DNA of 64,000 nucleotides from Pseudodesulfovibrio aespoeensis Aspo-2. GTDB lineage: Bacteria; Desulfobacterota; Desulfovibrionia; Desulfovibrionales; Desulfovibrionaceae. Of this stretch, positions 28,661 through 39,077 are shown in pieces. The notes below the pieces were generated by a model. It had not been told where the DNA came from. It made no database searches and worked only from the letters and a program-made list of their open reading frames with translations. The position numbers were made by a program, and so were the translations under genes. The stretch lies in contig NC_014844.1 of NCBI RefSeq assembly GCF_000176915.2, positions 1,550,001-1,614,000 on the forward strand, written 5' to 3'. Every line of letters starts with the position of its first letter. The stretch's first letter is position 1.

Positions 28661-31600
28661 TCAGGCGTGTCGGCGTGTTCCTGTTCGAAGTCCTGGTGGC
28701 ATGCGTGCTCGCCGTCACGGCAGGGTTGTTCTGGGCGTCCCATTATGTGGATTCCGAGGGATTCAGGCTCCGGCTCACTGCCTTGGCGGAAGAGATGGTC
28801 GGTAGGCCCGTGACTTTGAACGGCGAGGTGGATATCGCCCTGTATCCCATGCCGTCCCTTGAGATTTCCGGTCTGGCCGTGGCCGACGACCCCGAGTTCG
28901 GGAGCGCGCCGCTGGCTGAGATCGACACTCTTTACGTGAGTGTCAGGCTGTTGCCGCTCTTTTCGGGGCGGGTCGAGATCCCCTCTCTGCTCGTGCACGG
29001 GATGCGGGCGCATGTCGTGCGCTCCAAGCTGGGTGCGATCAACTGGGCGATGCTCCTGGATACGGAGCGGACGCGGGATTTCAGTTCCGTTGACAGCGCG
29101 TTCGGGATCGAGACGGTGTTCATCGACGAGGTGGAAGTGGTCGAGGCGTCGGTCACCTACACTGACAGGAAGGACGGGGTGCAATTTGCCCTGAGCGGCA
29201 TCACCCTGCGGACCGGCGGCGTGCATGCCGGACAGCGTGTGCCGTTTGTGGTCAGCAGTTCCTTTTCCTGGGATGACGGCGGGATCAAGTCCCAGCTTAT
29301 CCTCAAGGGCATGATCCAGGCGGATGAGGACTGGTCCGGCTTCACTCTTAAGGACGCCAGCGTGTCTGGTACCGTGGGTGGCCGCTTTTTGCCGCGTGGC
29401 GCATCGCCGGGAGAGATGGTTGCCCGGCTGGTGGTGGATATGGATAAGGGAACGGTCGGCCTAGACGGGCTGCGCATACGTTTTCTGGGCATGTTGGCCG
29501 AGGGATCGCTCCAGAGCGGCGACCTGGGCAGCGCGCCCGGCGTCACGGGGCGCATCGAGGTGCAGCCGTTCGTTCCGGCCACCGTCATCAGCCGGTATTA
29601 TCCGAATATCCCGGTCGCCAAGGTGGACGGGCTGCGCCGCGCCGCGTTCGCCGCGTCCCTGGCCATCGACGGCAAGGGCGTCAGCCTCACCGACATGACC
29701 GCGACCCTGGACGATCTCACCCTGCGCGGCCATGCGGGGCTGAAGGGGTTTGACGCGCACCGGTACGAGTTCGACCTGCACGGCGATACCCTGGATCTCG
29801 ACCGCTACCTGCCGCTTGTCATGACGGACGAGCCTTTTGTCTGGGCCGATTTCCACCTCCCCGTTTTCCGGGCGATGCGGGGCAAGGGGAGTGTTCAGAT
29901 GAACCATCTGACGCTTCTTGGAACCCGGTACTCCAACGCCCACCTCGCCCTGGATGCGGATGCCGGGCCTGTCCAACTCGAAGGGGCGGCCACGGACCCA
30001 AGCGGCCTCAAGCTCGGCGGCAAGGCCCGGATCGTTCTCGGCCATGACCCTGCCACGCAGCACCCGACCTTGGCTCTGCGCGGCGAGTTGGAAGCCCGGT
30101 CGCCCGCTTCGGGTTTTGCGGCGATCAATGCCACTGCGCTTCGCCTGACGGGTCAGGGAGTGTGCTCGGCCCAGGTGGAGACCCCGGTCATGGTCTGCCC
30201 GCCCGCTGTCCGCTCCATTGGCATCCTGCGGGCTGCCTCGGCCAAAGGCGCGCTTCGTTTCGGCAAGGGGAGCGGGAGCTTCAGGCATGGCGACGGGAAG
30301 ACCCGCGCCTTTGCTTTTTCGCAGATCGAAGCGACCCTGGCCGCCAAACCTCTGGCTGGCGGCAAGGGGGACAATTTCGGTTTCACAGTGACAGCCGGGA
30401 TGAAAGGCCGGGGCGTCAAGCCCGGCGAGACCCTCTCGCTGACTGCTTCTGGGCCGTTTTTCACCGGAGCGGATTTGCCCTATGCGCAATCCGCCGGTCT
30501 GGCCGTGGCCGGGCAGCTCTCCGGGCCGTTCTATTTTGGCCGTCACGACGTTGTTTCGCTGAACACCGCCCTTGCCTTTGACACCCGGTCGCATACCCTG
30601 GCCCTGTCCGGCGGCGTCCTGAACACGCTGAATACGGACATCCGGGGCGACATCCGCGTCACGGACCTGGACAAGCGGTTCAAGGCGACCGGGACCCTGT
30701 CCATCACTGAGGCGAATCCGAGCCGGATCATCCGTCTGCTCAGCGACAAGACCATCGCCACCAGAGATCCCAACGCCCTTCAAAAGGCCAGTCTTTCGAC
30801 CAGGTTCACCATTCAGGAGGACGGCTTCACTCTGGACGACGTGAACGCCGAACTCGACGGCATGAAGATCAAGGCCAATGTCATCGGAGCCGCTCCCCTG
30901 AGCGATCCCATGCTCTCCTTTGCCTTCACCGCTGGCGCGCTGGACATCGACCGGTATTTGCCCCCGCCGCAGACCGATGAGGAGCGGCGGTCCGGGAAGA
31001 CGGCCAAGGCTCCGCCCGTGGACCTGCCCCTGACCTTTCTGCGCGCCCTGCGCTTAAGCGGCAAGGGGTGGTTCGAGGAGTTCAAGCTCGGCAAGGTCAA
31101 GGCGCGCCCGTTTTCGGGTCAGATTTCGGCGGACAAGGGGATTATCCGTGTCCACGAAGCCAAAGGCACTCTCCATGAGGGCACCCTTGAGGGCCAGATT
31201 TCCGGGCAGGTGGGCAAGGATTCGCTTTTCACGCAACTTCGGCTTCAGGTCCGGCAGATGCAGGCCGGGCTGCTGATGGTGGACTTGGCGGGCAGGGATT
31301 ATGTGCGCGGGGACACGGACGTGGACATCGACCTCAAGAGTTCGGGGCGGACCGACGACGACATCCTGGCCAATCTCAACGGGACCGCACGGGTGCTGAT
31401 TCGTGACGGGTCGTTCAAGTTCACCGGGTACGACGCCAAGCCGACGACCACGAGCGATCGCCGCGCGGGGCAGGTGGTTGACGATCCGAGGACGCGGAGG
31501 ACGGTCTTCAGCAGGGCAATCAACGAGTTTGTCGTGGACAAGGGGGTCTTCACCATCACCGATTTCAGGATCGAGGCGCCTCCAGCCCTTCAGAGCCATG

Positions 31601-31812
31601 GGTCGGGCAATTTCAGCCTGCCTGACAACACCATCAATCTGGCGGTACGCAACGATTTCGTGGCCGTGCCGAGCTTGACCATAGAGATCGTGGGTAAGCT
31701 CTCGGACCCGGAGGTCAGGGTTCCCAAGGGCAAGATCCTCAACGACACGGTCCGGAATATCCTGAGCCTGCCGGAAAAATCCTTCAACTTCCTGCGCGAT
31801 CTCTTTCGATGA
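28657..31812 (+). CDS. asmA: AsmA family protein (envelope lipid-transport/assembly)
   Basis: The 1051-residue protein has one N-terminal membrane helix (about 5-30). After it comes the AsmA start, SEGFRLRLTALAEEMVGRPV then LNGEVDIALYPMPSLEISGL. The long body is predominantly beta and is predicted to form a periplasmic groove. The C-terminal part has the AsmA_2 ending GSGNFSLPDNTINLAVRNDF. AsmA-like proteins bridge inner and outer membranes and affect phospholipid transport and OMP assembly. It begins inside the DUF89 stop codon. Confidence 0.92.
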   Translation: MIRRVGVFLFEVLVACVLAVTAGLFWASHYVDSEGFRLRLTALAEEMVGRPVTLNGEVDIALYPMPSLEISGLAVADDPEFGSAPLAEIDTLYVSVRLLPLFSGRVEIPSLLVHGMRAHVVRSKLGAINWAMLLDTERTRDFSSVDSAFGIETVFIDEVEVVEASVTYTDRKDGVQFALSGITLRTGGVHAGQRVPFVVSSSFSWDDGGIKSQLILKGMIQADEDWSGFTLKDASVSGTVGGRFLPRGASPGEMVARLVVDMDKGTVGLDGLRIRFLGMLAEGSLQSGDLGSAPGVTGRIEVQPFVPATVISRYYPNIPVAKVDGLRRAAFAASLAIDGKGVSLTDMTATLDDLTLRGHAGLKGFDAHRYEFDLHGDTLDLDRYLPLVMTDEPFVWADFHLPVFRAMRGKGSVQMNHLTLLGTRYSNAHLALDADAGPVQLEGAATDPSGLKLGGKARIVLGHDPATQHPTLALRGELEARSPASGFAAINATALRLTGQGVCSAQVETPVMVCPPAVRSIGILRAASAKGALRFGKGSGSFRHGDGKTRAFAFSQIEATLAAKPLAGGKGDNFGFTVTAGMKGRGVKPGETLSLTASGPFFTGADLPYAQSAGLAVAGQLSGPFYFGRHDVVSLNTALAFDTRSHTLALSGGVLNTLNTDIRGDIRVTDLDKRFKATGTLSITEANPSRIIRLLSDKTIATRDPNALQKASLSTRFTIQEDGFTLDDVNAELDGMKIKANVIGAAPLSDPMLSFAFTAGALDIDRYLPPPQTDEERRSGKTAKAPPVDLPLTFLRALRLSGKGWFEEFKLGKVKARPFSGQISADKGIIRVHEAKGTLHEGTLEGQISGQVGKDSLFTQLRLQVRQMQAGLLMVDLAGRDYVRGDTDVDIDLKSSGRTDDDILANLNGTARVLIRDGSFKFTGYDAKPTTTSDRRAGQVVDDPRTRRTVFSRAINEFVVDKGVFTITDFRIEAPPALQSHGSGNFSLPDNTINLAVRNDFVAVPSLTIEIVGKLSDPEVRVPKGKILNDTVRNILSLPEKSFNFLRDLFR

Positions 31813-31890
31813 TCCGGTGCGGGTTGCCACCATGCGCCATAAGCATGTAGGGTCGCACCATGCCGGATACAACCACCACACGGAGCGGGA

Positions 31891-33315
31891 ATGACCAGGG
31901 AAGACATTGAACGTAGGGCCAGGGATCTGAAGCGGCATTTTTCCGAGGGCATCTGGATGCGCAACGTGTCCGAAACCCCCCTTGTGGTCCGCCTGTGGCG
32001 TTCGGTTTCCCGGCTCTTCTATCTGGTGGTTTTCGGCTTTGCCAAAGACCAGTGCATCATCCGCGCTGCCGCGCTGACCTTTACCACCATTCTCTCCATC
32101 GTCCCGTTCCTGGCCGTGGCCTTTTCCATTTCCAAGGGGTTCGGCCTTCAGAACACCGAGTTCATCCGCACCCTGGTTCTCAAGTTGACCACCGGGCGGG
32201 AGGAGGTGGCCGACAAAATCATCGAGTATATCGACCGGACCAATGTCCAGGCCCTGGGCTGGGTCGGTGTGGCCACGCTGCTCTTCACCGTGCTCTCGCT
32301 GGTGGGCACCATCGAGAAGGCCTTCAACACCATCTGGGGCGTGACCAAGGGCCGCTCGGCGTGGCGCAAGGTGACGGATTTCTTCCCGGTCATCGTCATC
32401 TGCCCGATGGTGTTGCTCATCGCGTCGAGCTTCAACCTGAGCCTGCAACAGCAGGAGATCGTCACCGGGCTGCTCAGTGTCAAGGCCATCGGGTTGCTGG
32501 AGGCGGCCTTTCTCAAGGCCACGCCGTATATCCTCATCTCCATGGCCTTTGCCTTCATGTACGCATTCATTCCCCATACCAAGGTGCGCCTGACCTCGGC
32601 GGTCCTGGGCGGCGTGGTGGGCGGCGTCCTGTGGCAGATGGCGCAGTGGCTCTATATCCACTGGCAGATCGGCGCGGCCAAGTACAACGCCATCTACGGC
32701 AGTTTTGCCCAGCTGCCGCTGCTGCTCATGTGGATCTACATCAGCTGGCTCGTGGTGCTGCTCGGCTGCGAGGTGAGCTACGCCTGGCAAAACCTCAACA
32801 CCTTCGTCAAACAGCGGTATTTCGGTCAGGCCACGCCCTTTGAGCGGCAGAAGATAGCGGTGCTGATGATGAGCCTGCTGGCCAGACGGTTTCGGGACGG
32901 CAGGCCGCTGCCCTCGGTGGAGGAGATATCCGACGGCCTGATGGCCCCGGCTTCGCTCGTTTCGGATCTTTTCAGGCTGCTCCAGAAGGCCGGGTACACG
33001 GTGCTCACCGACGATCAGGATCACGAGGTGTACGCGCCCGCCCGGGCCCTGGATGAGATTCGGGTTCTTGATGTGGTCCGGGTCGTGAACATGGACGCCG
33101 ACAACCGGGTGTTTCGCGAGTTTGCTGAGAAATTCACCTTTATCGAAGACCTGTTCCGGCAGCTTGGCCGGGACGCCCTGACCAGCCCGGCCAACCTGAC
33201 CCTGCTCGAATGCGCTGCAGAGTATCCCGATATCATTTCAGGCGATCAGTCTGGCGACAGGTCGGGCAAGGCGGGGCAGATCGCAACTCCAACCGGGGCC
33301 GAGGTCATCGGTTAG
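31891..33315 (+). CDS. YihY/virulence factor BrkB family membrane protein with C-terminal winged-helix domain
   Basis: Residues 40 to about 290 hold six membrane segments with the YihY motifs RAAALTFTTILSIVPFLAV and YGSFAQLPLLLMWIYISW. The remaining 180 residues are cytoplasmic. They include a winged-helix-like stretch (about 320-390) with GLMAPASLVSDLFRLLQKAG, reminiscent of Rrf2-type DNA-binding folds. The family was once called RNase BN but is not a nuclease. Its stop codon shares TTAG (33312-33315) with the stop of the converging ydcF-like gene, leaving no room for a terminator. Confidence 0.9.
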   Translation: MTREDIERRARDLKRHFSEGIWMRNVSETPLVVRLWRSVSRLFYLVVFGFAKDQCIIRAAALTFTTILSIVPFLAVAFSISKGFGLQNTEFIRTLVLKLTTGREEVADKIIEYIDRTNVQALGWVGVATLLFTVLSLVGTIEKAFNTIWGVTKGRSAWRKVTDFFPVIVICPMVLLIASSFNLSLQQQEIVTGLLSVKAIGLLEAAFLKATPYILISMAFAFMYAFIPHTKVRLTSAVLGGVVGGVLWQMAQWLYIHWQIGAAKYNAIYGSFAQLPLLLMWIYISWLVVLLGCEVSYAWQNLNTFVKQRYFGQATPFERQKIAVLMMSLLARRFRDGRPLPSVEEISDGLMAPASLVSDLFRLLQKAGYTVLTDDQDHEVYAPARALDEIRVLDVVRVVNMDADNRVFREFAEKFTFIEDLFRQLGRDALTSPANLTLLECAAEYPDIISGDQSGDRSGKAGQIATPTGAEVIG

Positions 33316-33968
33316 ATTCCTGGTTCGCTGTCCGTTGATCTGAAGACGCCGCCCAGCATGTAGTGGGCCGTCTTGGCGAATTCCAGGACCAGATTCTGGG
33401 CCGCGTACTGGTCCTTCCACCAGTCTGTGCCGAACCCGCCCTCGTCCGTGGCCACCATGGTGATCTCGCAATGGGGCAGGATGTCCTCGAAGATCATCTT
33501 GGCCCGGCGCGCGTGGGTGGGCGAGGTCACCAGCAGGAGGCGCGCGGGTTTCCCCTTGAGGTATTCCCTGAGCGCTTCGGCCTCTTCCACGGTGCTGACG
33601 TGGCCGTAACCGAAGCTGCCCGCCACCGATGCCTGCGCCCCGAGGACTGTGAGCAGGCGCATGTGGTACTCATCGCGGTCAAGGTTCGGAAACCCTATCT
33701 CCCAGCGCAGGCGGTCCAGGCCGGTGACCGGCAGCTCGACGGAATTGCTCAGCAGGATGACCGGGGCGAATCCCTGGTGGTATAGCTCCGCCGCCTTGAT
33801 CAGCCTGCCCGAATCCCCGGCCAGGGGGATGATGTAGTCCGCCTGCCTGGGCGCGTCGTTGACCCGCATCCAGTATCCCGCGCCGATCAGCAGGGCGATG
33901 CCCACGGCCAGCCCGATGAGGGTTGCGGCCCCGACGAGCCTGAGGAATGCGTCGAGCACACGTCGCAT
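33312..33968 (-). CDS. YdcF/SanA-like (DUF218) membrane-anchored protein
   Basis: The 218-residue protein has an N-terminal membrane helix (about 12-34) followed by a DUF218 fold. ADYIIPLAGDSGRLIKAAEL corresponds to the usual DxIVVLGGG-type first strand, and LLVTSPTHARRAKMIFE contains the conserved TSxxHxxR motif. Relatives affect envelope integrity and the undecaprenyl-phosphate or ECA pathways. Third gene of the nth-tgt-ydcF unit, three bases after tgt. Confidence 0.88.
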   Translation of the reverse strand: MRRVLDAFLRLVGAATLIGLAVGIALLIGAGYWMRVNDAPRQADYIIPLAGDSGRLIKAAELYHQGFAPVILLSNSVELPVTGLDRLRWEIGFPNLDRDEYHMRLLTVLGAQASVAGSFGYGHVSTVEEAEALREYLKGKPARLLLVTSPTHARRAKMIFEDILPHCEITMVATDEGGFGTDWWKDQYAAQNLVLEFAKTAHYMLGGVFRSTDSEPGI

Positions 33969-33971
33969 GGG

Positions 33972-35730
<1,759 letters not shown>

Positions 35731-35903
35731 GCGGTCTCCATGGTCATTGACGGTCACTGGTTAGCATCACTCCGTCCAGGGCTCAAGCCTCATCTGACGC
35801 CGATTGTCTTTGCGCCCGGCGCTGAAAGCTGTATCATTCCCCCATCAATGAAAGGGGCCGGGCGCATCCGTGGCGTCCCCCTGCAACCGGCAAGGAGGCC
35901 CGG

Positions 35904-36227
35904 ATGGCGGAATCGTTCGTCTACATCACCTGCGCCACGGCGCAGGAGGCGGAAAACATCGGCATGGTCCTGGTGGAGCGCAGACTGGCCGCGTGCGTCA
36001 ACATCCTGTGCGGCATGCGCTCGCTCTACTGGTGGGAAGGCAAGGTCGAGCAGGCCCAGGAGGCCGTGCTCATCGCCAAGACCCGCACCGAACTGGTGGA
36101 CGAGCTGACCGGGGCGGTCAGGGCCATGCACGGGTACGAGGTGCCGTGTGTGGCGGCCATGCCCATCGAGGGCGGCAATCCCGACTTTCTCGACTGGATT
36201 CGCCGCGAGACGCGGCAAGCCGGGTGA
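35904..36227 (+). CDS. cutA: CutA1 divalent-cation tolerance protein
   Basis: The small PII-like trimeric protein has 107 residues. The fold starts VYITCATAQEAENIG, continues RRLAACVNIL and SLYWWEGKVEQAQEAVLIAK, and ends VAAMPIEGGNPDFLDWI, all highly conserved in CutA. It has been linked to copper/divalent-metal tolerance, but its exact role is unsettled. AAGGAGG precedes the ATG. Stands alone between the divergent nth unit and the kinase cluster. Confidence 0.95.
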   Translation: MAESFVYITCATAQEAENIGMVLVERRLAACVNILCGMRSLYWWEGKVEQAQEAVLIAKTRTELVDELTGAVRAMHGYEVPCVAAMPIEGGNPDFLDWIRRETRQAG

Positions 36228-36250
36228 TCAGCGCGGGACAGGAAAGGCCG

Positions 36251-36278
36251 TTGACACGTATGGACCGCTGCCTTTACT
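36251..36278 (+). promoter_or_regulatory. Promoter of the kinase cluster
   Basis: A perfect -35 TTGACA (36251-36256) is followed after 16 bases by TTTACT (36273-36278). The start is predicted near 36285, 31 bases before the PfkB-family ATG at 36316, which has AGGAGG at a good distance. Confidence 0.6.
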
Positions 36279-36315
36279 GTCGCCGTCATCGAAACACCCG
36301 TCTTCAGGAGGAAGA

Positions 36316-37251
36316 ATGCAGATCTATATTTCCGGGTCTCTCGCCTTTGACCGCATCATGACCTTTCCCGACAAGTTCTCCAATCATATCCTGCCCGACA
36401 AGATACACATCCTCAACGTCTGCTTCCTGGTGGATGGCCTGGACGAGAAATTCGGTGGCACGGGCGGCAACATCGCCTACAGCCTGTCGCTTCTGGGCGA
36501 GAAGCCGGTCCTCCTGAGCCAGGTGGGCAAGGATTTTTCCTTGTACGACGCGTGGTTGCAGGAGCACGGCATTGGCGTCGCGGGCATCCGCACCGTGGAG
36601 CAGGAATTCACTGCCGGGGCGTACATCACCACGGACCAGTCCGACAATCAGATCACCGGCTTCAACCCCGGAGCCATGAAGTATCCCTGCCAGTTCGACA
36701 TGACCATCATTGATCCGGACGACGCCCTGGGCATCATCTCCCCCGGCAACCTCGGCGACATGATGGATCACCCCCGCTACTACCGGGCCAATTCCATTCC
36801 CTTCATCTTTGATCCGGGCCAGCAGATTCCCGCCTTCACCGGCGCACAACTGGCCGAGGCCCTTGGTGGCGCGGAAATCCTGATCACCAACGACTACGAG
36901 CTTGAGATGATCATGAAATCCACAGGCCTGACCAAGGGTGAAATCGTGGACCGCGTGGCCTACCTGATCACCACCCTGGGGGAGAAGGGGTCGGTGGTCA
37001 ACAGCAAGGGCGAGGAGACCCCTGTGGCCGCCGTGCCCGTGAGCGTGGTGGCCGATCCCACCGGGGCGGGCGACGCCTTTCGCGCCGGGCTGCTCAAGGG
37101 GCTGGCCATGGAAAAGACCGTGGTCGAGGCGGCCCGGCTCGGCTCTGTGTGCGCGGCCTACGCCGTGGAGTGCAAAGGCACCCAGGAACACCGCTTCACC
37201 CTTGAGGAATTCACCAAACGCTACGAGGCGAGCTTCGGCCCATTGGAATAG
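36316..37251 (+). CDS. PfkB-family carbohydrate/nucleoside kinase (adenosine-kinase-like)
   Basis: The 311-residue ribokinase-fold enzyme begins IYISGSLAFDRIMTFPDKFS and has the N-terminal PfkB motif region GGTGGNIAYSLSLLGEKP. The C-terminal catalytic motif is DPTGAGDAFRAGLLKG with the base Asp in GAGDAF. Its early residues and lid (FGGTGGNIAYS) are close to adenosine kinases of this family; sugar kinase is the alternative. First gene of a three-kinase cluster with a strong promoter. Confidence 0.92.
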   Translation: MQIYISGSLAFDRIMTFPDKFSNHILPDKIHILNVCFLVDGLDEKFGGTGGNIAYSLSLLGEKPVLLSQVGKDFSLYDAWLQEHGIGVAGIRTVEQEFTAGAYITTDQSDNQITGFNPGAMKYPCQFDMTIIDPDDALGIISPGNLGDMMDHPRYYRANSIPFIFDPGQQIPAFTGAQLAEALGGAEILITNDYELEMIMKSTGLTKGEIVDRVAYLITTLGEKGSVVNSKGEETPVAAVPVSVVADPTGAGDAFRAGLLKGLAMEKTVVEAARLGSVCAAYAVECKGTQEHRFTLEEFTKRYEASFGPLE

Positions 37252-37265
37252 GTCGGCGCTGCCTC

Positions 37266-37331
37266 GGCAACGACTCGGCCAGGACTCGGCAAGAGCTGGG
37301 CAGGAGCTGGGCAGGAGCTAAGCAAGGAGGC
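37266..37331 (+). repeat. Six 11-bp tandem repeats ahead of the APH-fold gene
   Basis: Consecutive units are GGCAACGACTC, GGCCAGGACTC, GGCAAGAGCTG, GGCAGGAGCTG, GGCAGGAGCTA and AGCAAGGAGGC. They fill almost the whole 83-base gap between the two kinase genes. Units three to five are nearly identical, consistent with slippage expansion. Each late unit contains an AGGAG-like ribosome-site core, and the last one supplies the real site for the ATG at 37335. Confidence 0.85.
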
Positions 37332-37334
37332 GTC

Positions 37335-38417
37335 ATGATCCGGTTGGAAACCGACAATATCGAGGCCTATCTGCGGCGTGCCTTCGGCGACGACGCCCGG
37401 CTGCTGGCCGCGGGCGACATCGGCAGCCTGGATGCGCAGGGCATGAAGGGATTCGGCTACGGCAAGCCCCTGCTGATCCGCTTTTCCGTGGGCGGCGAGG
37501 TCCGCGAGGCCGTGCTCTCGATCATGAAGGGTGACAAGTACGGCCACCAGTTCTACTGGGACCGGGCGGCCATCCTCATGTTCCAGCACGAGACCTCGGC
37601 GCGCATGGAGCGCCATGTCCGCCCGCTGGGGCTCGGCTATGTGGACGGCGACGATGCCCTGATCCCGGTGGACCGGCCCAAGGAATTCTTCATCGTCAAC
37701 GAGAAGTTGGAAGGGTACGACTATTTTATGGACCTGGAGCGCATCCGGTCCGGCGACTTCCGCGACTCGGACCTCGATACCGCCCGCGAGTTCGCCCGCT
37801 GGCTGGCCAGGGTGCATTCGCACAAGCTCGACAACACGCCGCTCTACCATCGGCGCATCCGCAACCTGATCGGGTCGAGCGAGTGCATTCTGGGCATGAT
37901 CGACGAGGCCTTCCCGCATCCCTATCCGGCTTTTGGCGACGACCGGTTCATGGCCCTGGAGAAGCGGCTGGTGGACTGGCGGTGGAAGCTGCGGGGGTAC
38001 GCCCACCGGCTCAGCGCGGTCCACGGCGACTTCCACCCCTGGAACGTGCTGGTCACGGACCAGGGAGAGTTCTCGGTGCTTGACCGCAGCCGGGGCGAGT
38101 GGGGCGAGCCTGGGGGCGACCTGGCCACCATGGCCGTCAACTACCTGTTGTGGAGCCTCTATGGACATGACCGGCTGGCCGGCCCTTTCGAGCGGCTCTA
38201 CCGCGCCTATTTTGGGGAATACCTGGAGCGGACCGGCGATCGTGAAGTCCTGAAGGTCATGGCCCCGTTCTTTGTCTTCCGCGCCCTGGTCATCGCCTCG
38301 CCCGAGTGGTACCCGGACCATCCGGCCAGTGTGCGGCGTGGGCTCTTCAACCTCATGGTCAACGTGCTTGAGGACGATGTGTTCGATTGGGAAAACATCA
38401 ACAAGTACATGGAGTGA
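37335..38417 (+). CDS. Aminoglycoside-phosphotransferase-fold (APH) small-molecule kinase
   Basis: The 360-residue protein has the APH catalytic loop VHGDFHPWNVLVTDQG (Brenner-type HGD-x-H-x-x-N). Its metal-binding segment LDRSRGEWGEPGGDLATM has Arg where many members have Asp-Phe (D-x6-G-x-P-x-x-D-L retained). The N-terminal lobe (about 35-110) carries the ATP-binding strand LLIRFSVGG. Substrate is unknown; homoserine-, choline- or antibiotic-type substrates all occur in this fold. It lies between the PfkB kinase and the APS-kinase-like gene, whose start follows by five bases. Confidence 0.88.
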   Translation: MIRLETDNIEAYLRRAFGDDARLLAAGDIGSLDAQGMKGFGYGKPLLIRFSVGGEVREAVLSIMKGDKYGHQFYWDRAAILMFQHETSARMERHVRPLGLGYVDGDDALIPVDRPKEFFIVNEKLEGYDYFMDLERIRSGDFRDSDLDTAREFARWLARVHSHKLDNTPLYHRRIRNLIGSSECILGMIDEAFPHPYPAFGDDRFMALEKRLVDWRWKLRGYAHRLSAVHGDFHPWNVLVTDQGEFSVLDRSRGEWGEPGGDLATMAVNYLLWSLYGHDRLAGPFERLYRAYFGEYLERTGDREVLKVMAPFFVFRALVIASPEWYPDHPASVRRGLFNLMVNVLEDDVFDWENINKYME

Positions 38418-38422
38418 CCGGC

Positions 38423-39007
38423 GTGGAGTCGGGCGCGCAGGGCTTTGCCATCTGGTTCGTGGGCCTGCCGGGTAGTGGCAAGAGCTCGCTGGCCCGGGGC
38501 GTGGCCGAGCATCTGCGCGGTCGCGGGGTTGAGGTGGTCCTGCTCCAGATGGACAAACGGCGGAAAAGCTATTTTCCCGAGCCGACGTACACGGCGCAGG
38601 AGCGCGAGGCGGCCTACGCCATGTTCGTGGACGAGGCCGTGGATCTGGTCGGGCAGGGGCATAACGTGCTCATGGACGGCTCGGCTTACAAGGTCTCCAT
38701 GCGCGCCCTGGCCCGGAGCCGCATCGCCCGGTTCGCCGAGGTCTTTGTGCAGTGCGACCTGGATGAGGCCATCCGGCGCGAGGCCGGGCGGCCCAAGGGG
38801 CTGGTGATCGCCGACCTCTACCGCAAGGCGCTGCGGCGCAAGCGCACGGGTGAGCCGTGCGAGGGACTTGGCGAGGTCATTGGCGTGGATGTTCCCTTTG
38901 AGGCGGACCCCGGCGCGGAACTGATCATCGACAACACCTGCCTGGCCAGGGAAGAGACCCTGGGAAAGGTTCTGCACTTTCTGGACACCTGGCTCGCCGA
39001 TGCTTAA
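38423..39007 (+). CDS. Adenylyl-sulfate-kinase-like P-loop kinase (divergent)
   Basis: The 194-residue protein starts at a GTG preceded by GGAGTG. Walker A is GLPGSGKSS near 16, and the CysC-like segment RPKGLVIADLYRKAL corresponds to the usual RDPKGLYKKA. The APS-binding DGDNVR segment is replaced by LLQMDKRRKSYFPEP, and an atypical insertion lies before the KGL region. True CysC makes PAPS from APS, which dissimilatory sulfate reducers scarcely need, so another phospho-acceptor is plausible. Last member of the kinase cluster, five bases after the APH-fold gene. Confidence 0.8.
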   Translation: MESGAQGFAIWFVGLPGSGKSSLARGVAEHLRGRGVEVVLLQMDKRRKSYFPEPTYTAQEREAAYAMFVDEAVDLVGQGHNVLMDGSAYKVSMRALARSRIARFAEVFVQCDLDEAIRREAGRPKGLVIADLYRKALRRKRTGEPCEGLGEVIGVDVPFEADPGAELIIDNTCLAREETLGKVLHFLDTWLADA

Positions 39008-39077
39008 AGACCTGTCAGGCGCGACGCGATCCCCATAACCTGCAATTGCCCGGTTGGCCGGTCAGGATTCTGTTTTC

